In this document: positions 32,132-41,778 of the stretch, piece by piece
Layout of the letters: every line of letters begins with the position of its first letter
How positions within the stretch are numbered: the first letter of the stretch is position 1
From: Bacteroidaceae bacterium
Lineage (GTDB): Bacteria > Bacteroidota > Bacteroidia > Bacteroidales > Bacteroidaceae
Direction of reading: 5' to 3'
Assembly: GCA_017416705.1 (NCBI GenBank)
Contig: JAFQBG010000013.1
Span: 1-54,612, forward strand
Length of the DNA stretch: 54,612 nucleotides
Made by a program: the position numbers and the translations under genes
The notes under the pieces: model-generated
Told to the model about the DNA's origin: nothing
The model's input: the letters and a program-made list of their open reading frames with translations, nothing else
Database searches by the model: none

Positions 32132-32807
32132 ATATGCGGTGATTGAAACCAAAATGCCGCGCGAGATGGTGCTGTTGCAAGGCACAGGATGCCGATGGCG
32201 CAAATGTACATTCTGCAACTATCATGCAGACACAAGCGAGAACCCATTTTTGGTGAACAAGAACGTCTTGCAAAAGGTAACAGGGCGTTTCGGCGTTCTC
32301 GATGTCATAAATTCCGGGTCGGCTATGGAACTCGACGACGATACATTGAACATGCTTCGGCAGGTGGTGGATAGTAAAAATATAAATACGATATGGTTCG
32401 AGGCGCATTATATGTATAGCAATCGGCTGGATGATTTTGCAAAGCGGTTTGCCCCGGCAAAGGTCAAATTCCGATGTGGAGTGGAGAGTTTTTCGGCAAG
32501 TCGTCGCCATGAGTGGAACAAAGGCATCCCCAAGGATATAACACCGCAGGATATAGCACGCTATTTCGATGGTGTATGCCTGCTGTGTTGTACACAGGGC
32601 GACACACGTCGGCAAATAACAGACGATATAGAAACGGCAAAAAAATATTTCGAATATTTCAGCGTGAATATATTTTGCGACAATGGCACTGCTGTTAAGC
32701 GCGATGACGAACTGCTGCAATGGTTTGTAAAGGATGTATATCCCGAACTCGAAAAACTGTCGTCGGTCGAGGTGTTGCTGAATAATACCGATTTAGGAGT
32801 AGGGTAA
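32124..32807 (+). CDS. Radical SAM-like protein, candidate queuosine-salvage enzyme
   Basis: A 227-residue protein with Cys23, Cys28 and Cys31 in GCRWRKCTFCNYH, a Cx4Cx2C cluster rather than the usual Cx3Cx2C. DVINSGSAMELDDDT and KFRCGVESF fit the strands of a radical SAM barrel that would bind a 4Fe-4S cluster and SAM. It is short for the superfamily. It starts inside the queuosine-precursor transporter gene, so the two are probably translated together. A radical SAM queuine lyase (QueL) has been reported from clostridia beside such transporters; this is a candidate counterpart by context only, and the exact reaction is not shown. Confidence 0.75.
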   Translation: MDRYAVIETKMPREMVLLQGTGCRWRKCTFCNYHADTSENPFLVNKNVLQKVTGRFGVLDVINSGSAMELDDDTLNMLRQVVDSKNINTIWFEAHYMYSNRLDDFAKRFAPAKVKFRCGVESFSASRRHEWNKGIPKDITPQDIARYFDGVCLLCCTQGDTRRQITDDIETAKKYFEYFSVNIFCDNGTAVKRDDELLQWFVKDVYPELEKLSSVEVLLNNTDLGVG

Positions 32808-32943
32808 AGGAGCCGTCTAAATCTATCCGAGTGAAATTTTCTTCCAAATATTTTATAGAAATAAAATAAACTTATGGCTCTTTTATAATTTTTTTATTTA
32901 ATTTCGCAGAATATTTAGAAAACAACAATACAATAGAAAATAT

Positions 32944-34704
32944 ATGTACAGAACAAGAACTTGCGGCGAACTCAGATTAGCCGATGTCGGAAATAGCGTT
33001 ACATTAAGCGGTTGGGTGCAACGTGCCCGCAAAATGGGTGGTATGACTTTCGTCGATTTGCGCGACCGTTATGGAATAACCCAATTGGTGTTCAGCGAGG
33101 ATGCCGATGCTGCGCTATGCGAAAAAGCCTCACACTTGGGAAGGGAATATGTCGTTCAGGTAAGCGGCGTGGTACGTGAGCGCGAGAGTAAGAACCCCAA
33201 TATGCCCACAGGCGATATAGAAATAGTGGCACAAAGCATGAACATATTGAACAGTGCCGACACCCCTCCGTTTACAATAGAAAACAATACCGACGGTGGC
33301 GATGAGCTCCGCATGAAATATCGCTACCTCGACCTGCGTCGCGAGTGCGTGCGCAAAAACTTGGAGCTACGTCATAAAATGACAATGGAAGTACGTCGCT
33401 ACCTCGATTCTATGGGATTTATCGAAGTGGAGACACCCATGCTCATAGGCTCCACCCCCGAGGGTGCACGCGACTTTGTGGTTCCTTCGCGCATGAACCC
33501 GGGCCAATTCTATGCTTTGCCACAAAGCCCACAGCTGTTTAAGCAGTTGCTGATGGTGTCGGGCTTCGACAGATATTTCCAAATTGTAAAATGCTTCCGC
33601 GACGAGGACCTTCGTGCCGACAGACAACCCGAATTTACACAGATAGACTGCGAAATGAGTTTCGTGGAGCAGGAGGATGTAATATCGCTTTTCGAGGGCA
33701 TGGCAAAACATCTGTTCCGTACCATTCGTGGCGTGGAACTGACCGAGGCATTCCCACGTATAACATGGCACGACGCAATGAAATACTACGGCAGCGACAA
33801 ACCCGACACCCGTTTCGATATGAAATTCGTGGAGCTCATGGATATTATGAAAGGACATGGATTTACAGTGTTCGACAGTGCTGAATATATAGGCGGAATA
33901 TGTGCCAAGGGTGCAGCTACCTATACCCGTAAGCAGCTGGATGCGTTGACCGACTTTGTACGTCGTCCGCAGATTGGTGCCAAGGGCATGGTCTATGCCC
34001 GTGTCGAAGCCGATGGAAACGTAAAATCGAGTGTCGATAAATTCTATTCACAGGATGTGCTCCAACAAATGAAGGCAGCCTTCAACGCAGAACCGGGCGA
34101 CCTCATTCTGATACTCAGCGGCGACGATGCCATGAAAACACGCAAGCAGTTGTGCGAACTCCGTTTGGAAGTGGCAGGACAGTTGGGCTTGCGCGACAAA
34201 AACAAATTCTCGTGCCTATGGGTTGTGGATTTCCCATTGTTCGAATACAGCGAGGAGGAAGGACGTTACATGGCAATGCACCATCCCTTCACCTCGCCGA
34301 AGCCCGAGGATATACCATTGCTCGACACCGATATGGGTGCAGTTCGTGCCAACGCATACGATATGGTGATAAACGGTGTCGAAGTGGGTGGCGGCTCCAT
34401 ACGTATATTCGACAGCCAACTACAAAACAAGATGTTCGAGCTGTTGGGCTTCACACCCGAGCGTGCACAACAACAATTTGGCTGGTTGCTCGATGCGTTT
34501 AAATATGGTGCTCCCCCTCATGGTGGTTTGGCATACGGCCTCGACCGTTGGGTCAGCCTGTTTGCAGGCCTCGACAGCATACGCGACTGCATCGCATTCC
34601 CCAAAAACAATTCGGGACGCGACACCATGATAGATGCTCCTGCGGCGTTGGAACAATCGCAACTGGACGAACTGAACATTGCACTGGATTTGAAAACCGA
34701 ATAA
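32944..34704 (+). CDS. aspS: Aspartate--tRNA ligase
   Basis: A 586-residue class II synthetase of usual bacterial length. The N-terminal OB-fold anticodon domain ([21 protein letters not shown]), motif 2 ([21 protein letters not shown]), the bacterial GAD insertion (about 290-410) and motif 3 ([10 protein letters not shown]) are all present. It charges tRNA-Asp with aspartate in the cytoplasm. No convincing promoter was seen directly upstream. The ATG of a tiny membrane protein begins 1 bp after the stop. Confidence 0.97.
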   Translation: MYRTRTCGELRLADVGNSVTLSGWVQRARKMGGMTFVDLRDRYGITQLVFSEDADAALCEKASHLGREYVVQVSGVVRERESKNPNMPTGDIEIVAQSMNILNSADTPPFTIENNTDGGDELRMKYRYLDLRRECVRKNLELRHKMTMEVRRYLDSMGFIEVETPMLIGSTPEGARDFVVPSRMNPGQFYALPQSPQLFKQLLMVSGFDRYFQIVKCFRDEDLRADRQPEFTQIDCEMSFVEQEDVISLFEGMAKHLFRTIRGVELTEAFPRITWHDAMKYYGSDKPDTRFDMKFVELMDIMKGHGFTVFDSAEYIGGICAKGAATYTRKQLDALTDFVRRPQIGAKGMVYARVEADGNVKSSVDKFYSQDVLQQMKAAFNAEPGDLILILSGDDAMKTRKQLCELRLEVAGQLGLRDKNKFSCLWVVDFPLFEYSEEEGRYMAMHHPFTSPKPEDIPLLDTDMGAVRANAYDMVINGVEVGGGSIRIFDSQLQNKMFELLGFTPERAQQQFGWLLDAFKYGAPPHGGLAYGLDRWVSLFAGLDSIRDCIAFPKNNSGRDTMIDAPAALEQSQLDELNIALDLKTE

Positions 34705-34705
34705 C

Positions 34706-34867
34706 ATGAACAAAAAAGCAGTACACAAAAAAAGTGCCGCCAAGCAGTGCAAAGCACAAAACAAGAAAATACGCACTTGGACAGTGCGCATAGCGGTCAT
34801 AGTGCTTGCATTGGTGTTTCTTGCGTTTATGGCAGTATCCCTTTTCAGTGTCCCCAAGGCAGTCTGA
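34706..34867 (+). CDS. 53-residue single-pass membrane protein behind aspS
   Basis: An ATG 1 bp after the aspS stop opens a 53-codon frame: a very basic N-terminus (HKKSAAKQCKAQNKKIR), then one transmembrane helix (about 26-45, RIAVIVLALVFLAFMAVSL) and a short tail ending in a TGA. The near-overlap with aspS and a strong hairpin 44 bp later suggest real co-expression. The basic end should face the cytoplasm. No family is recognised. Confidence 0.6.
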   Translation: MNKKAVHKKSAAKQCKAQNKKIRTWTVRIAVIVLALVFLAFMAVSLFSVPKAV

Positions 34868-34911
34868 AACATAAACGGCAAGCCATAGAATACCTCTTGT
34901 TATACAACATA

Positions 34912-34959
34912 AAAGTAAAGGGGCTGTCCAACAAATTTGTTGGACAGCCCCTTTACTTT
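34912..34959. terminator. Terminator after aspS and the small membrane protein
   Basis: A perfect 48-nt palindrome (24-bp arms meeting at 34935/34936) with a GC-rich centre and A/T outer ends. Confidence 0.85.
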
Positions 34960-34990
34960 GCCTTACTTTGCCATAAAAAATGTAATAAAT

Positions 34991-35021
34991 TTTGTATTAG
35001 ATAAAAAAAGAACTATTTTTG
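34991..35021 (+). promoter_or_regulatory. Bacteroidota-type promoter for the sugar kinase
   Basis: TTTG at 34991-34994 and TATTTTTG at 35014-35021, 19 bp apart, about 75 bp before the start codon. This is one of the cleanest matches in the window. Confidence 0.65.
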
Positions 35022-35095
35022 TGATATTCAATCGTTCCATATTTTATGGTGCGATATAAAACAAAGAATTAACTAACCTTTTAATATTTGGACCA

Positions 35096-36181
35096 ATGGA
35101 CACAAATCTTCAACAAGTTGTAGCACAGTTTAACATTCAAGGAGTAGTAAGCGAGGTAAAGCCCTTGGGTAACGGCCTTATAAACACAACATATCGCGTG
35201 GTTACCGAAGGAGACGCACCCGACTATGTGTTGCAGCATGTAAATAACGCAATTTTCCCCGACGTGGAGATGCTGATGAACAATATAAACGCCGTAACAA
35301 ACCACATACGCGCTAAGTACGAAGCCGAAGGAGTAGAGGACATAGAGCGCAAAGTATTACGTTTCGTTCCGGCAAAGGATGGAAGATATTTCTATTTCGA
35401 TGGCGAGAAATATTGGCGCGTAATGGTGTTCATCCCCGACACTACATCCATGAGCGGTGTTACACCCGAAAGCTCATATATTGTGGGAGAAACATTCGGC
35501 AATTTCCAAGCCATGCTTGCCGACATTCCCGTGCAGTTGGGCGAGACAATTAAAGATTTCCACAACATGGAGTTTCGTCTATGGCAGTTGCGCGAGGCTG
35601 TTAAAGAGGACAAAGCAGGCCGTCTCGGCCAAGTACAATGGCTTGTCGATGAACTCGAAAGACGTGCCGATGAAATGTGCAAAGGCGAGCAGTTGCACCG
35701 CGAAGGAAAATTGGCGAAACGTATATGCCACTGCGATACAAAAGTCGATAACATACTATTCGACAAAGACGGAAAAGTGTTGTGTGTGATAGACCTCGAC
35801 ACTGTAATGCCAAACTATATATTCTCCGACTTCGGCGATTTCCTGCGTTCGGCTGCAAATACCGGTCGCGAGGACGACGAAGAACTTGACAATGTAAATT
35901 TCAACATGGAGATATTCAAGGCATTCACAAAAGGCTATCTGAAATCGGCACGTTGCTTCCTCACTCCGTTGGAGATAGAGAACCTTCCCTATGCCGCGGC
36001 TCTTTTCCCCTATATGCAAACAGTACGTTTCCTTGCCGACTACATAAACGGCGATACATATTACAAAATACAGTATCCCGAGCACAACCTTGTACGTTCT
36101 AAGGCACAATTCAAGTTATTGCAAAGCGTCGAGGCACATCAAGCCGAAATGCAGGAATTTATTAATGAACAACTTGCATAA
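35096..36181 (+). CDS. NahK-like phosphotransferase (N-acetylhexosamine 1-kinase-like)
   Basis: A 361-residue aminoglycoside-phosphotransferase-fold kinase. GLINTTYRV is the nucleotide loop, HCDTKVDNILFD the catalytic loop with Asp, and CVIDLDTVMPN the metal-binding segment. It resembles the N-acetylhexosamine 1-kinases that phosphorylate GlcNAc, GalNAc or related sugars. The GH92 mannosidase gene next to it fits use of N-glycan sugars, though a hairpin lies between the two genes. Substrate is inferred. Confidence 0.78.
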   Translation: MDTNLQQVVAQFNIQGVVSEVKPLGNGLINTTYRVVTEGDAPDYVLQHVNNAIFPDVEMLMNNINAVTNHIRAKYEAEGVEDIERKVLRFVPAKDGRYFYFDGEKYWRVMVFIPDTTSMSGVTPESSYIVGETFGNFQAMLADIPVQLGETIKDFHNMEFRLWQLREAVKEDKAGRLGQVQWLVDELERRADEMCKGEQLHREGKLAKRICHCDTKVDNILFDKDGKVLCVIDLDTVMPNYIFSDFGDFLRSAANTGREDDEELDNVNFNMEIFKAFTKGYLKSARCFLTPLEIENLPYAAALFPYMQTVRFLADYINGDTYYKIQYPEHNLVRSKAQFKLLQSVEAHQAEMQEFINEQLA

Positions 36182-36200
36182 GGATTAAAAAAAATCTTAC

Positions 36201-36236
36201 ATTAGCGACGTAGTTATAATATACCACGTCGCTAAT
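36201..36236 (+). terminator. Terminator between the kinase and GH92 genes
   Basis: An 11-bp stem (36201-36211 with 36226-36236) with a 14-nt loop is followed directly by a T run. Confidence 0.65.
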
Positions 36237-36304
36237 ATTTTTTGACTATCGTAGGGGGTTGTGTGCCGCCATACACCCTTGGCGATATATTAAATAGCAA
36301 AAAT

Positions 36305-38584
36305 ATGCCAAAAAAAATTCTCTTGTTATTTGTGTTAGCAGTGTCGCAGTTGCATCTGTTTGCCGACGGCGAAGTAAAATATGTAAATACTCTCATGGGC
36401 ACGCAGTCGAGTTTCGAACTATCGGCAGGCAACACCTATCCGGCAATAGCCATGCCTTGGGGTATGAATTTCTGGACACCGCGCACCAATAAAATGGGCG
36501 ATGGCTGGCAATACACATATACAGCCAATAAAATCTACGGATTTGAACAAACGCATCAGCCAAGCCCATGGATAAATGACTATGGAGAATTCTCGCTGAT
36601 GCCGGTGACGGGCAATGTGAAAACAGACGAGGCTGAACGCGCCAGCTGGTTCTCGCACAAGAGCGAAGTGGCAAAGCCACACTATTATAAGGTATATCTT
36701 GCCGATTATGATATAACGACCGAAATAACCCCTACGGAGCGTGCTGCCATGTTCCGATTTACATTCCCGCAGGCGCACTCCTATGTGGTGCTCGATGCCT
36801 ACGACATGGGGTCGTTTGTACAAATTGTCCCCGAGGAGAATAAAATAATAGGCTACACCAAGCGCAATAACGGCGGTGTTCCCGATAATTTCAAGAACTA
36901 TTTTGTTGTGGAGTTCGACAAGCCTTTTACATACATGGCAACCGGCGGGCAGAATGCAACAAGCGCAATGTCGCTCCGTCGGAACGAAACCGTCTCCGAC
37001 GACTATCGTAACATAGCGGTAGTGGGCTTTTCTACCAAAAAAGGCGAGATTGTGCATGCGCGGGTGGCATCGTCGTTCATAAGCATGGAGCAGGCCGAAC
37101 GTAACTTGGCCGAACTTGGCAATTGCGGTTTCGACGAATTGGTTGCTCGCGGACAGCAACGCTGGAACGATGTTCTTGGCAGGATAAAAATAGAGGATGA
37201 CAATATTGACAACAAGCGTATATTCTACTCCTGTTTATACCGTTCGTTGCTTTTCCCCCGTATGTTCTACGAGTACGATGCAAACGGTGCCCCTGTGCAT
37301 TACAGCCCCTATAACGGCAAGATTATGCCGGGGTATATGTTCACCGATACCGGTTTTTGGGATACATTCCGCTCGCTGTTTCCGCTGCTAAATTTCTTAT
37401 ACCCCTCGCAGAATACAAAAATACAGGAAGGGCTGTTGAATGCCTATCGTCAGAGCGGTTTCCTTCCCGAATGGGCAAGCCCCGGACATCGCCATTGCAT
37501 GGTGGGTAATAATTCGGCATCGGTGCTTGCCGATGCCCTTGTGAGCGGCATACAGATATCCGACCCTCACCTGCTATACGAAGGCTTGCTGCATGCAACA
37601 GAAAATGTTCACCCCGATGTCCCCTCCACAGGACGTTTGGGGCATGACTACTATAACACCCTTGGCTACATACCCTGCGATGTGGGAATACACGAGAACG
37701 CTGCCCGCACCCTTGAATATGCCTATAACGATTGGTGCATACTGCAAGTGGCAAAAAAACTCAGCCGGCCGCAAAACGAAATTGCCACATTGCAAAAACG
37801 TGCCATGAATTACAAAAACATATTTAACAAAGACTACAAACTGATGTATGGTCGCAACAGCGACGGCAGTTTCGAGAAAAACTTCTCGCCGCTTAAATGG
37901 GGCGGAAATTTCACCGAAGGCAACAGCTGGCATTACACATGGTCGGTGTTTCACGATGTAAAAGGCCTCATGGAACTTATGGGCGGCAGACACGAATTTG
38001 TGAAAATGCTCGACTCGGTGTTTGTGGTGCCGCCGCATTATGACGATAGCTATTATGGCTTCCCTATACACGAGATAAGGGAAATGACAGTCATGAATAT
38101 GGGTAATTATGCCCATGGCAATCAACCGGCACAGCACATGATATATCTGTACAACTATGCCCAAGAACCGTGGAAAGCACAATATTGGCTGCGCAGGGTC
38201 ATGAATAGCATGTACACCCCCACACCCGACGGCTATTGCGGCGACGAAGACAACGGACAGACATCGGCATGGTATGTGTTTTCGGCATTGGGATTTTATC
38301 CCGTATGCCCGGCCACCGGTGAATTTGTGGTGGGTGCCCCGTTGTTTAAAAAAGCCACGCTTAGCTTGGAGAATGGGAACACCGTTGTGATAAATGCTCC
38401 TGCCAACAGCAACGAAAATATTTACATACAAAGCATGAACGTAAACGGCAAGGCATACAGCAAAAACTATTTCACAAACGAACTGCTGCAATCGGGCGCC
38501 ACAATAGATATCACAATGGGCTGCGAACCCAACATACAACGAGGCATCGGCAAGAAGGATGCACCATATTCTTTTTCGGAATAA
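36305..38584 (+). CDS. GH92 alpha-mannosidase
   Basis: I choose the ATG at 36305 (MPKKILLLFVLAVSQLHLFA), which gives a signal peptide and 759 residues; 21 upstream in-frame codons do not look like a leader. VNTLMGTQSSFELSAGNTYPAIAMPWGMNFW and GYCGDEDNGQTSAWYVFSALGFYPVCP are typical GH92 signatures, the latter carrying the catalytic acidic residues. GH92 enzymes are calcium-dependent exo-mannosidases, mostly alpha-1,2, used on N-glycan mannose in the periplasm or on the surface. No other polysaccharide-utilisation genes (susC/D) are near. Confidence 0.92.
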   Translation: MPKKILLLFVLAVSQLHLFADGEVKYVNTLMGTQSSFELSAGNTYPAIAMPWGMNFWTPRTNKMGDGWQYTYTANKIYGFEQTHQPSPWINDYGEFSLMPVTGNVKTDEAERASWFSHKSEVAKPHYYKVYLADYDITTEITPTERAAMFRFTFPQAHSYVVLDAYDMGSFVQIVPEENKIIGYTKRNNGGVPDNFKNYFVVEFDKPFTYMATGGQNATSAMSLRRNETVSDDYRNIAVVGFSTKKGEIVHARVASSFISMEQAERNLAELGNCGFDELVARGQQRWNDVLGRIKIEDDNIDNKRIFYSCLYRSLLFPRMFYEYDANGAPVHYSPYNGKIMPGYMFTDTGFWDTFRSLFPLLNFLYPSQNTKIQEGLLNAYRQSGFLPEWASPGHRHCMVGNNSASVLADALVSGIQISDPHLLYEGLLHATENVHPDVPSTGRLGHDYYNTLGYIPCDVGIHENAARTLEYAYNDWCILQVAKKLSRPQNEIATLQKRAMNYKNIFNKDYKLMYGRNSDGSFEKNFSPLKWGGNFTEGNSWHYTWSVFHDVKGLMELMGGRHEFVKMLDSVFVVPPHYDDSYYGFPIHEIREMTVMNMGNYAHGNQPAQHMIYLYNYAQEPWKAQYWLRRVMNSMYTPTPDGYCGDEDNGQTSAWYVFSALGFYPVCPATGEFVVGAPLFKKATLSLENGNTVVINAPANSNENIYIQSMNVNGKAYSKNYFTNELLQSGATIDITMGCEPNIQRGIGKKDAPYSFSE

Positions 38585-38705
38585 TCGGGTAATATTATTG
38601 CAGTGTAGGTTTATTTGTTAAAATTTGCAAAACCTTGGCGAATATGTACTGTACTCACTTATAGATTACAAAGCAGGTGTTAACGGTGCCACTCGTTTGG
38701 ATACT

Positions 38706-40088
38706 CTATAACAGTTTTTTTACCCATCTGAACATTTTGTAGGGCATGTAGCGGAATGGCAGGTCCAACCATGTGGGGGTGACTACAACCGAACGTGTGT
38801 GCGAAAAGGCTTCGAAGCTATCCTTGCCATGGTAGCGGCCCATGCCCGAATGACCTATGCCGCCAAATGGCATATTTTCGTTGGCTATGTGCATTATGGT
38901 GTCGTTTATGCATGCGCCGCCCGAGGGGATTTTCTTCATCACCTTGAAGCCATCGTCGGTGTTTCCAAAATAGTATAGCGCAAGGGGTTTCTCGCGTTGG
39001 CGTATGAATGTGACGGCTTCGCTCAGTGTGGCGAATGTGACGATGGGCAGTATGGGCCCGAAAATTTCCTCCTGCATGACGGGGGCATCGCTCGCTACGT
39101 TGTCGAGCAGGGTGGGGGCTATGTAGCGTTCGTCGGCGTTTGTGCTTCCGCCGTATATGATATTGCCATTGGTCATATATCCCGATACGCGTGCGAATGC
39201 CTTGTCGTTTACCATGCGTGCATAATGGGAGCTTGTTACCGGGTTTTTGCCATGCAGCCTCTCTATCTCATTCGCAAAGGATTTAACAAAATCGGTTTTT
39301 TTGTTTTTGTGTATCAGCAGGTAGTCGGGGGCTATACATGTTTGTCCGGCATTCAGTGTCTTGCCCCATGCAATGCGTCGCGCGGCTATCTGCGTGTCGG
39401 CTTGTTCGTCTATTATACAAGGGCTCTTGCCGCCAAGTTCAAGTATCACCGGAGTCAGCTGTTTGCTTGCTGCTTCCATTACTTTTTGTCCCAAGACAGG
39501 GCTGCCTGTGAAAAATATCAGGTCGTAGCGTTCTTCCAATAGCAGTCTGTTTGTGTCGCGATTGCCTTGTATGGTGGCTATATATTTTCTGTCGAATGTG
39601 CTTGCTATCATCGCCTCTATCACACTTGATACGTTGGGCACGTAGGGCGAGGGTTTTAGTATGGCCGTGCATCCTGCCGAAATTGCTCCCACAACGGGGT
39701 TCAACAGTAGTTGCACAGGGTAGTTCCATGGTGCTATGATGAGCGAATTGCCCAAAGGCTCTTTGGTTATGTAGCAGCGCGAGGGTAGCATTTTCAGCGG
39801 GGTGGCTACGCTCCTTTTTTTCATCCATTTTTTCAGATGGGCAAGATGGTTTTTTATTTCCCCGTTGACTATGCTTATTTCGGTGAGCAGGGCTTCCTCC
39901 TTCGACTTGTGCAGGTCGGTCCATAGTGCTTTACACAGTGCTCCCTCCCATTCTTGGAGCATAGTTTGCAGTTTTTTCAATTGCCTGCGTCGGAATTGGT
40001 ATTCACGCGTTATGCCGGTGGCAAAAAACTCCTCCTGCTCTTTTTTTATCTCTTTTATATATTCGCGAGTATTGTTTTTGATATTCAT
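38706..40088 (-). CDS. Aldehyde dehydrogenase (class 3 type)
   Basis: The ATG at 40086-40088 (MNIKNNTREYIKE) gives 460 residues, the usual class-3 length; a longer frame would run back over the upstream gene. APWNYPVQLLLNP, LELGGKSPCI and NAGQTCIAPDY with the nucleophile Cys, then EEIFGPILP, are all canonical. It oxidises aldehydes with NAD(P)+. The hydrophobic/basic C-terminal tail (FRYMPYKMFRWVKKLL) hints at membrane contact, as in fatty-aldehyde dehydrogenases. Same strand as the channel gene, 134 bp apart. Confidence 0.9.
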   Translation of the reverse strand: MNIKNNTREYIKEIKKEQEEFFATGITREYQFRRRQLKKLQTMLQEWEGALCKALWTDLHKSKEEALLTEISIVNGEIKNHLAHLKKWMKKRSVATPLKMLPSRCYITKEPLGNSLIIAPWNYPVQLLLNPVVGAISAGCTAILKPSPYVPNVSSVIEAMIASTFDRKYIATIQGNRDTNRLLLEERYDLIFFTGSPVLGQKVMEAASKQLTPVILELGGKSPCIIDEQADTQIAARRIAWGKTLNAGQTCIAPDYLLIHKNKKTDFVKSFANEIERLHGKNPVTSSHYARMVNDKAFARVSGYMTNGNIIYGGSTNADERYIAPTLLDNVASDAPVMQEEIFGPILPIVTFATLSEAVTFIRQREKPLALYYFGNTDDGFKVMKKIPSGGACINDTIMHIANENMPFGGIGHSGMGRYHGKDSFEAFSHTRSVVVTPTWLDLPFRYMPYKMFRWVKKLL

Positions 40089-40222
40089 ATTGCGTGCGTC
40101 AATTATAATTTGTTGCAACCGATGTCCAAATGTATATAAAAATGAACAAATAAACCAAATGTATTCTTTTAGAAGTTTTTTTATCAGGTGGGAAAATGAT
40201 TTTTTGAAATTTATATCGCTGC

Positions 40223-41521
40223 TTATTCCCGGGGCTGTACGCATGTGGCATCATTGTCGTTTATTTCGCCGAGCATGGCTTTTATTTTTTCGTACGGGTA
40301 GTTGGCCTCTATCATTCCGCTTACGATGGTGTCGCGTGCCGATGTGCTTTGGAATGGCTGCAACCCGAACAGGGGCATGGCTGTTGCAAAATGCTCCATT
40401 ATACCGGCCTGAATGCTCTCGTAAACCTCCCATGTCGTGGTGTTTGTGAAACAATAGAATTGAATTGGGAGTCCGTTCTCCGTAGGTTCTAATGTGCGGA
40501 CCATTATGAGCATATCCTTGCGTATCATACTATGGTTTTTAAGGTATGTCAACGCATACATCCTGAATAGCTCGGCGTTTGTGTCGGGAACGCTGTTGTT
40601 GCTTATTGAATTTTCTATATTTCGTGCAAAATCGCTGTCGAGCTTTTTTGCTTTCTCCATGAGCGCGTTGTCGCAGGGCTTTATGCTGTCCAATTTCACT
40701 GTGTAGCCACGTGCAATGCGACGTCCGCCGCTTTCGCTCATGCCTCGCCAGTTTAGGAAACTTTCGTTTATCAATGTATATGGCGGAACGGTGGCTATTG
40801 TATTGTCGAAATTCCGTACCTTCACAATGGTCAGCGAAATGTCGAATACAGTTCCGTTTATGGGCTTCCCGGGCAATTCTATCCAATCGCCTATTCTTAT
40901 CATATCGTTTTCCAACAACAAAAAACCGCCAACAAAACCCATTATGCTGTCCTTGGCAATGAGCATCAATACGGCGGCAAAAGCACCCAACCCGCCAATG
41001 AGGTAGAGCGGCGATTTATGTGTCAATGCCGAAATTATCAATATTGTCATGACTATGTATATAACAATATTTGCCACTTGGATGAACCCTTTTATCGGTC
41101 TGTCGTGGAATTTGCTTTTTTTGAAAACAGCGTCGCCTGCCGATGAAATAATGGTTGTGGTGGCCCGGGTAATCATTATAATGAAATATATCCATACTGC
41201 TGTTTCAATGTATTTGAAAAGAACGTTACCTGTGTCGAATACAATGGGCAGCATGGCATACATTACGAGCGGGGGTATTATGCCTATCTGTTTTCTTAAA
41301 AAACTGCGTTCTGCGAGTTTTGACAAAAAAGTATGTTTTTGCATTTGTGGTATTCTTCTGACAATGAAAAGTCCTATTCGGTAAATTATCTCGGCTAAAA
41401 TAAATGCTGTCAATAATATAAATAGGAAATACAAAGCTATTTTCACTCCGTCGGGTAGTTCATCGGGCATGCCAATATAGTCGAGAATACGTTTTATGTA
41501 TAACATCATTTTTTCTCTCAT
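40223..41521 (-). CDS. YbdG-type mechanosensitive channel
   Basis: A 432-residue MscS-family protein. Four or five hydrophobic segments in the first 190 residues are followed by the MscS pore region (AFAAVLMLIAKDSIMGFVGGFLLL) and ENDMIRIGDWIELPG, then a large C-terminal domain with TVVPPYTLINESF-like sequence (IATVPPYTLINESF here). This matches the YbdG/MscM branch, which has milli-conductance or signalling roles. Distinct from the shorter MscS at 17262. It has an unexplored 257-bp upstream region. Confidence 0.87.
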   Translation of the reverse strand: MREKMMLYIKRILDYIGMPDELPDGVKIALYFLFILLTAFILAEIIYRIGLFIVRRIPQMQKHTFLSKLAERSFLRKQIGIIPPLVMYAMLPIVFDTGNVLFKYIETAVWIYFIIMITRATTTIISSAGDAVFKKSKFHDRPIKGFIQVANIVIYIVMTILIISALTHKSPLYLIGGLGAFAAVLMLIAKDSIMGFVGGFLLLENDMIRIGDWIELPGKPINGTVFDISLTIVKVRNFDNTIATVPPYTLINESFLNWRGMSESGGRRIARGYTVKLDSIKPCDNALMEKAKKLDSDFARNIENSISNNSVPDTNAELFRMYALTYLKNHSMIRKDMLIMVRTLEPTENGLPIQFYCFTNTTTWEVYESIQAGIMEHFATAMPLFGLQPFQSTSARDTIVSGMIEANYPYEKIKAMLGEINDNDATCVQPRE

Positions 41522-41778
41522 TGCTGTTGTAATTGTTTTAGTTGAAAATAATATGCAAGAGGCTGTTTTAATTACTAAATACTAAAACGTTTTTTACTCG
41601 AAAAAATATTCCGTTTTTTTGCCATTGTGTTCTGTTCTCAAAAATTTTTATTTATCAATTTGCCGAATTTGTTTGCATGTAAATTGGATTTCCTTTAAAT
41701 TTATCCCCGTAGTTGTTTTTCGTATATGTGAAAAATGGCTTTAAATATGTTTAAAAAGCAATTATTTTAGTGTCGGTT

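Noticed and set aside
37574-38539. Open minus-strand frame opposite the GH92 gene
   Set aside because: It covers conserved GH92 motifs on the plus strand and shows no family features of its own.
38585-38705. Terminator between the converging GH92 and aldehyde dehydrogenase genes
   Set aside because: I found no inverted repeat of convincing length in this 121-bp gap.
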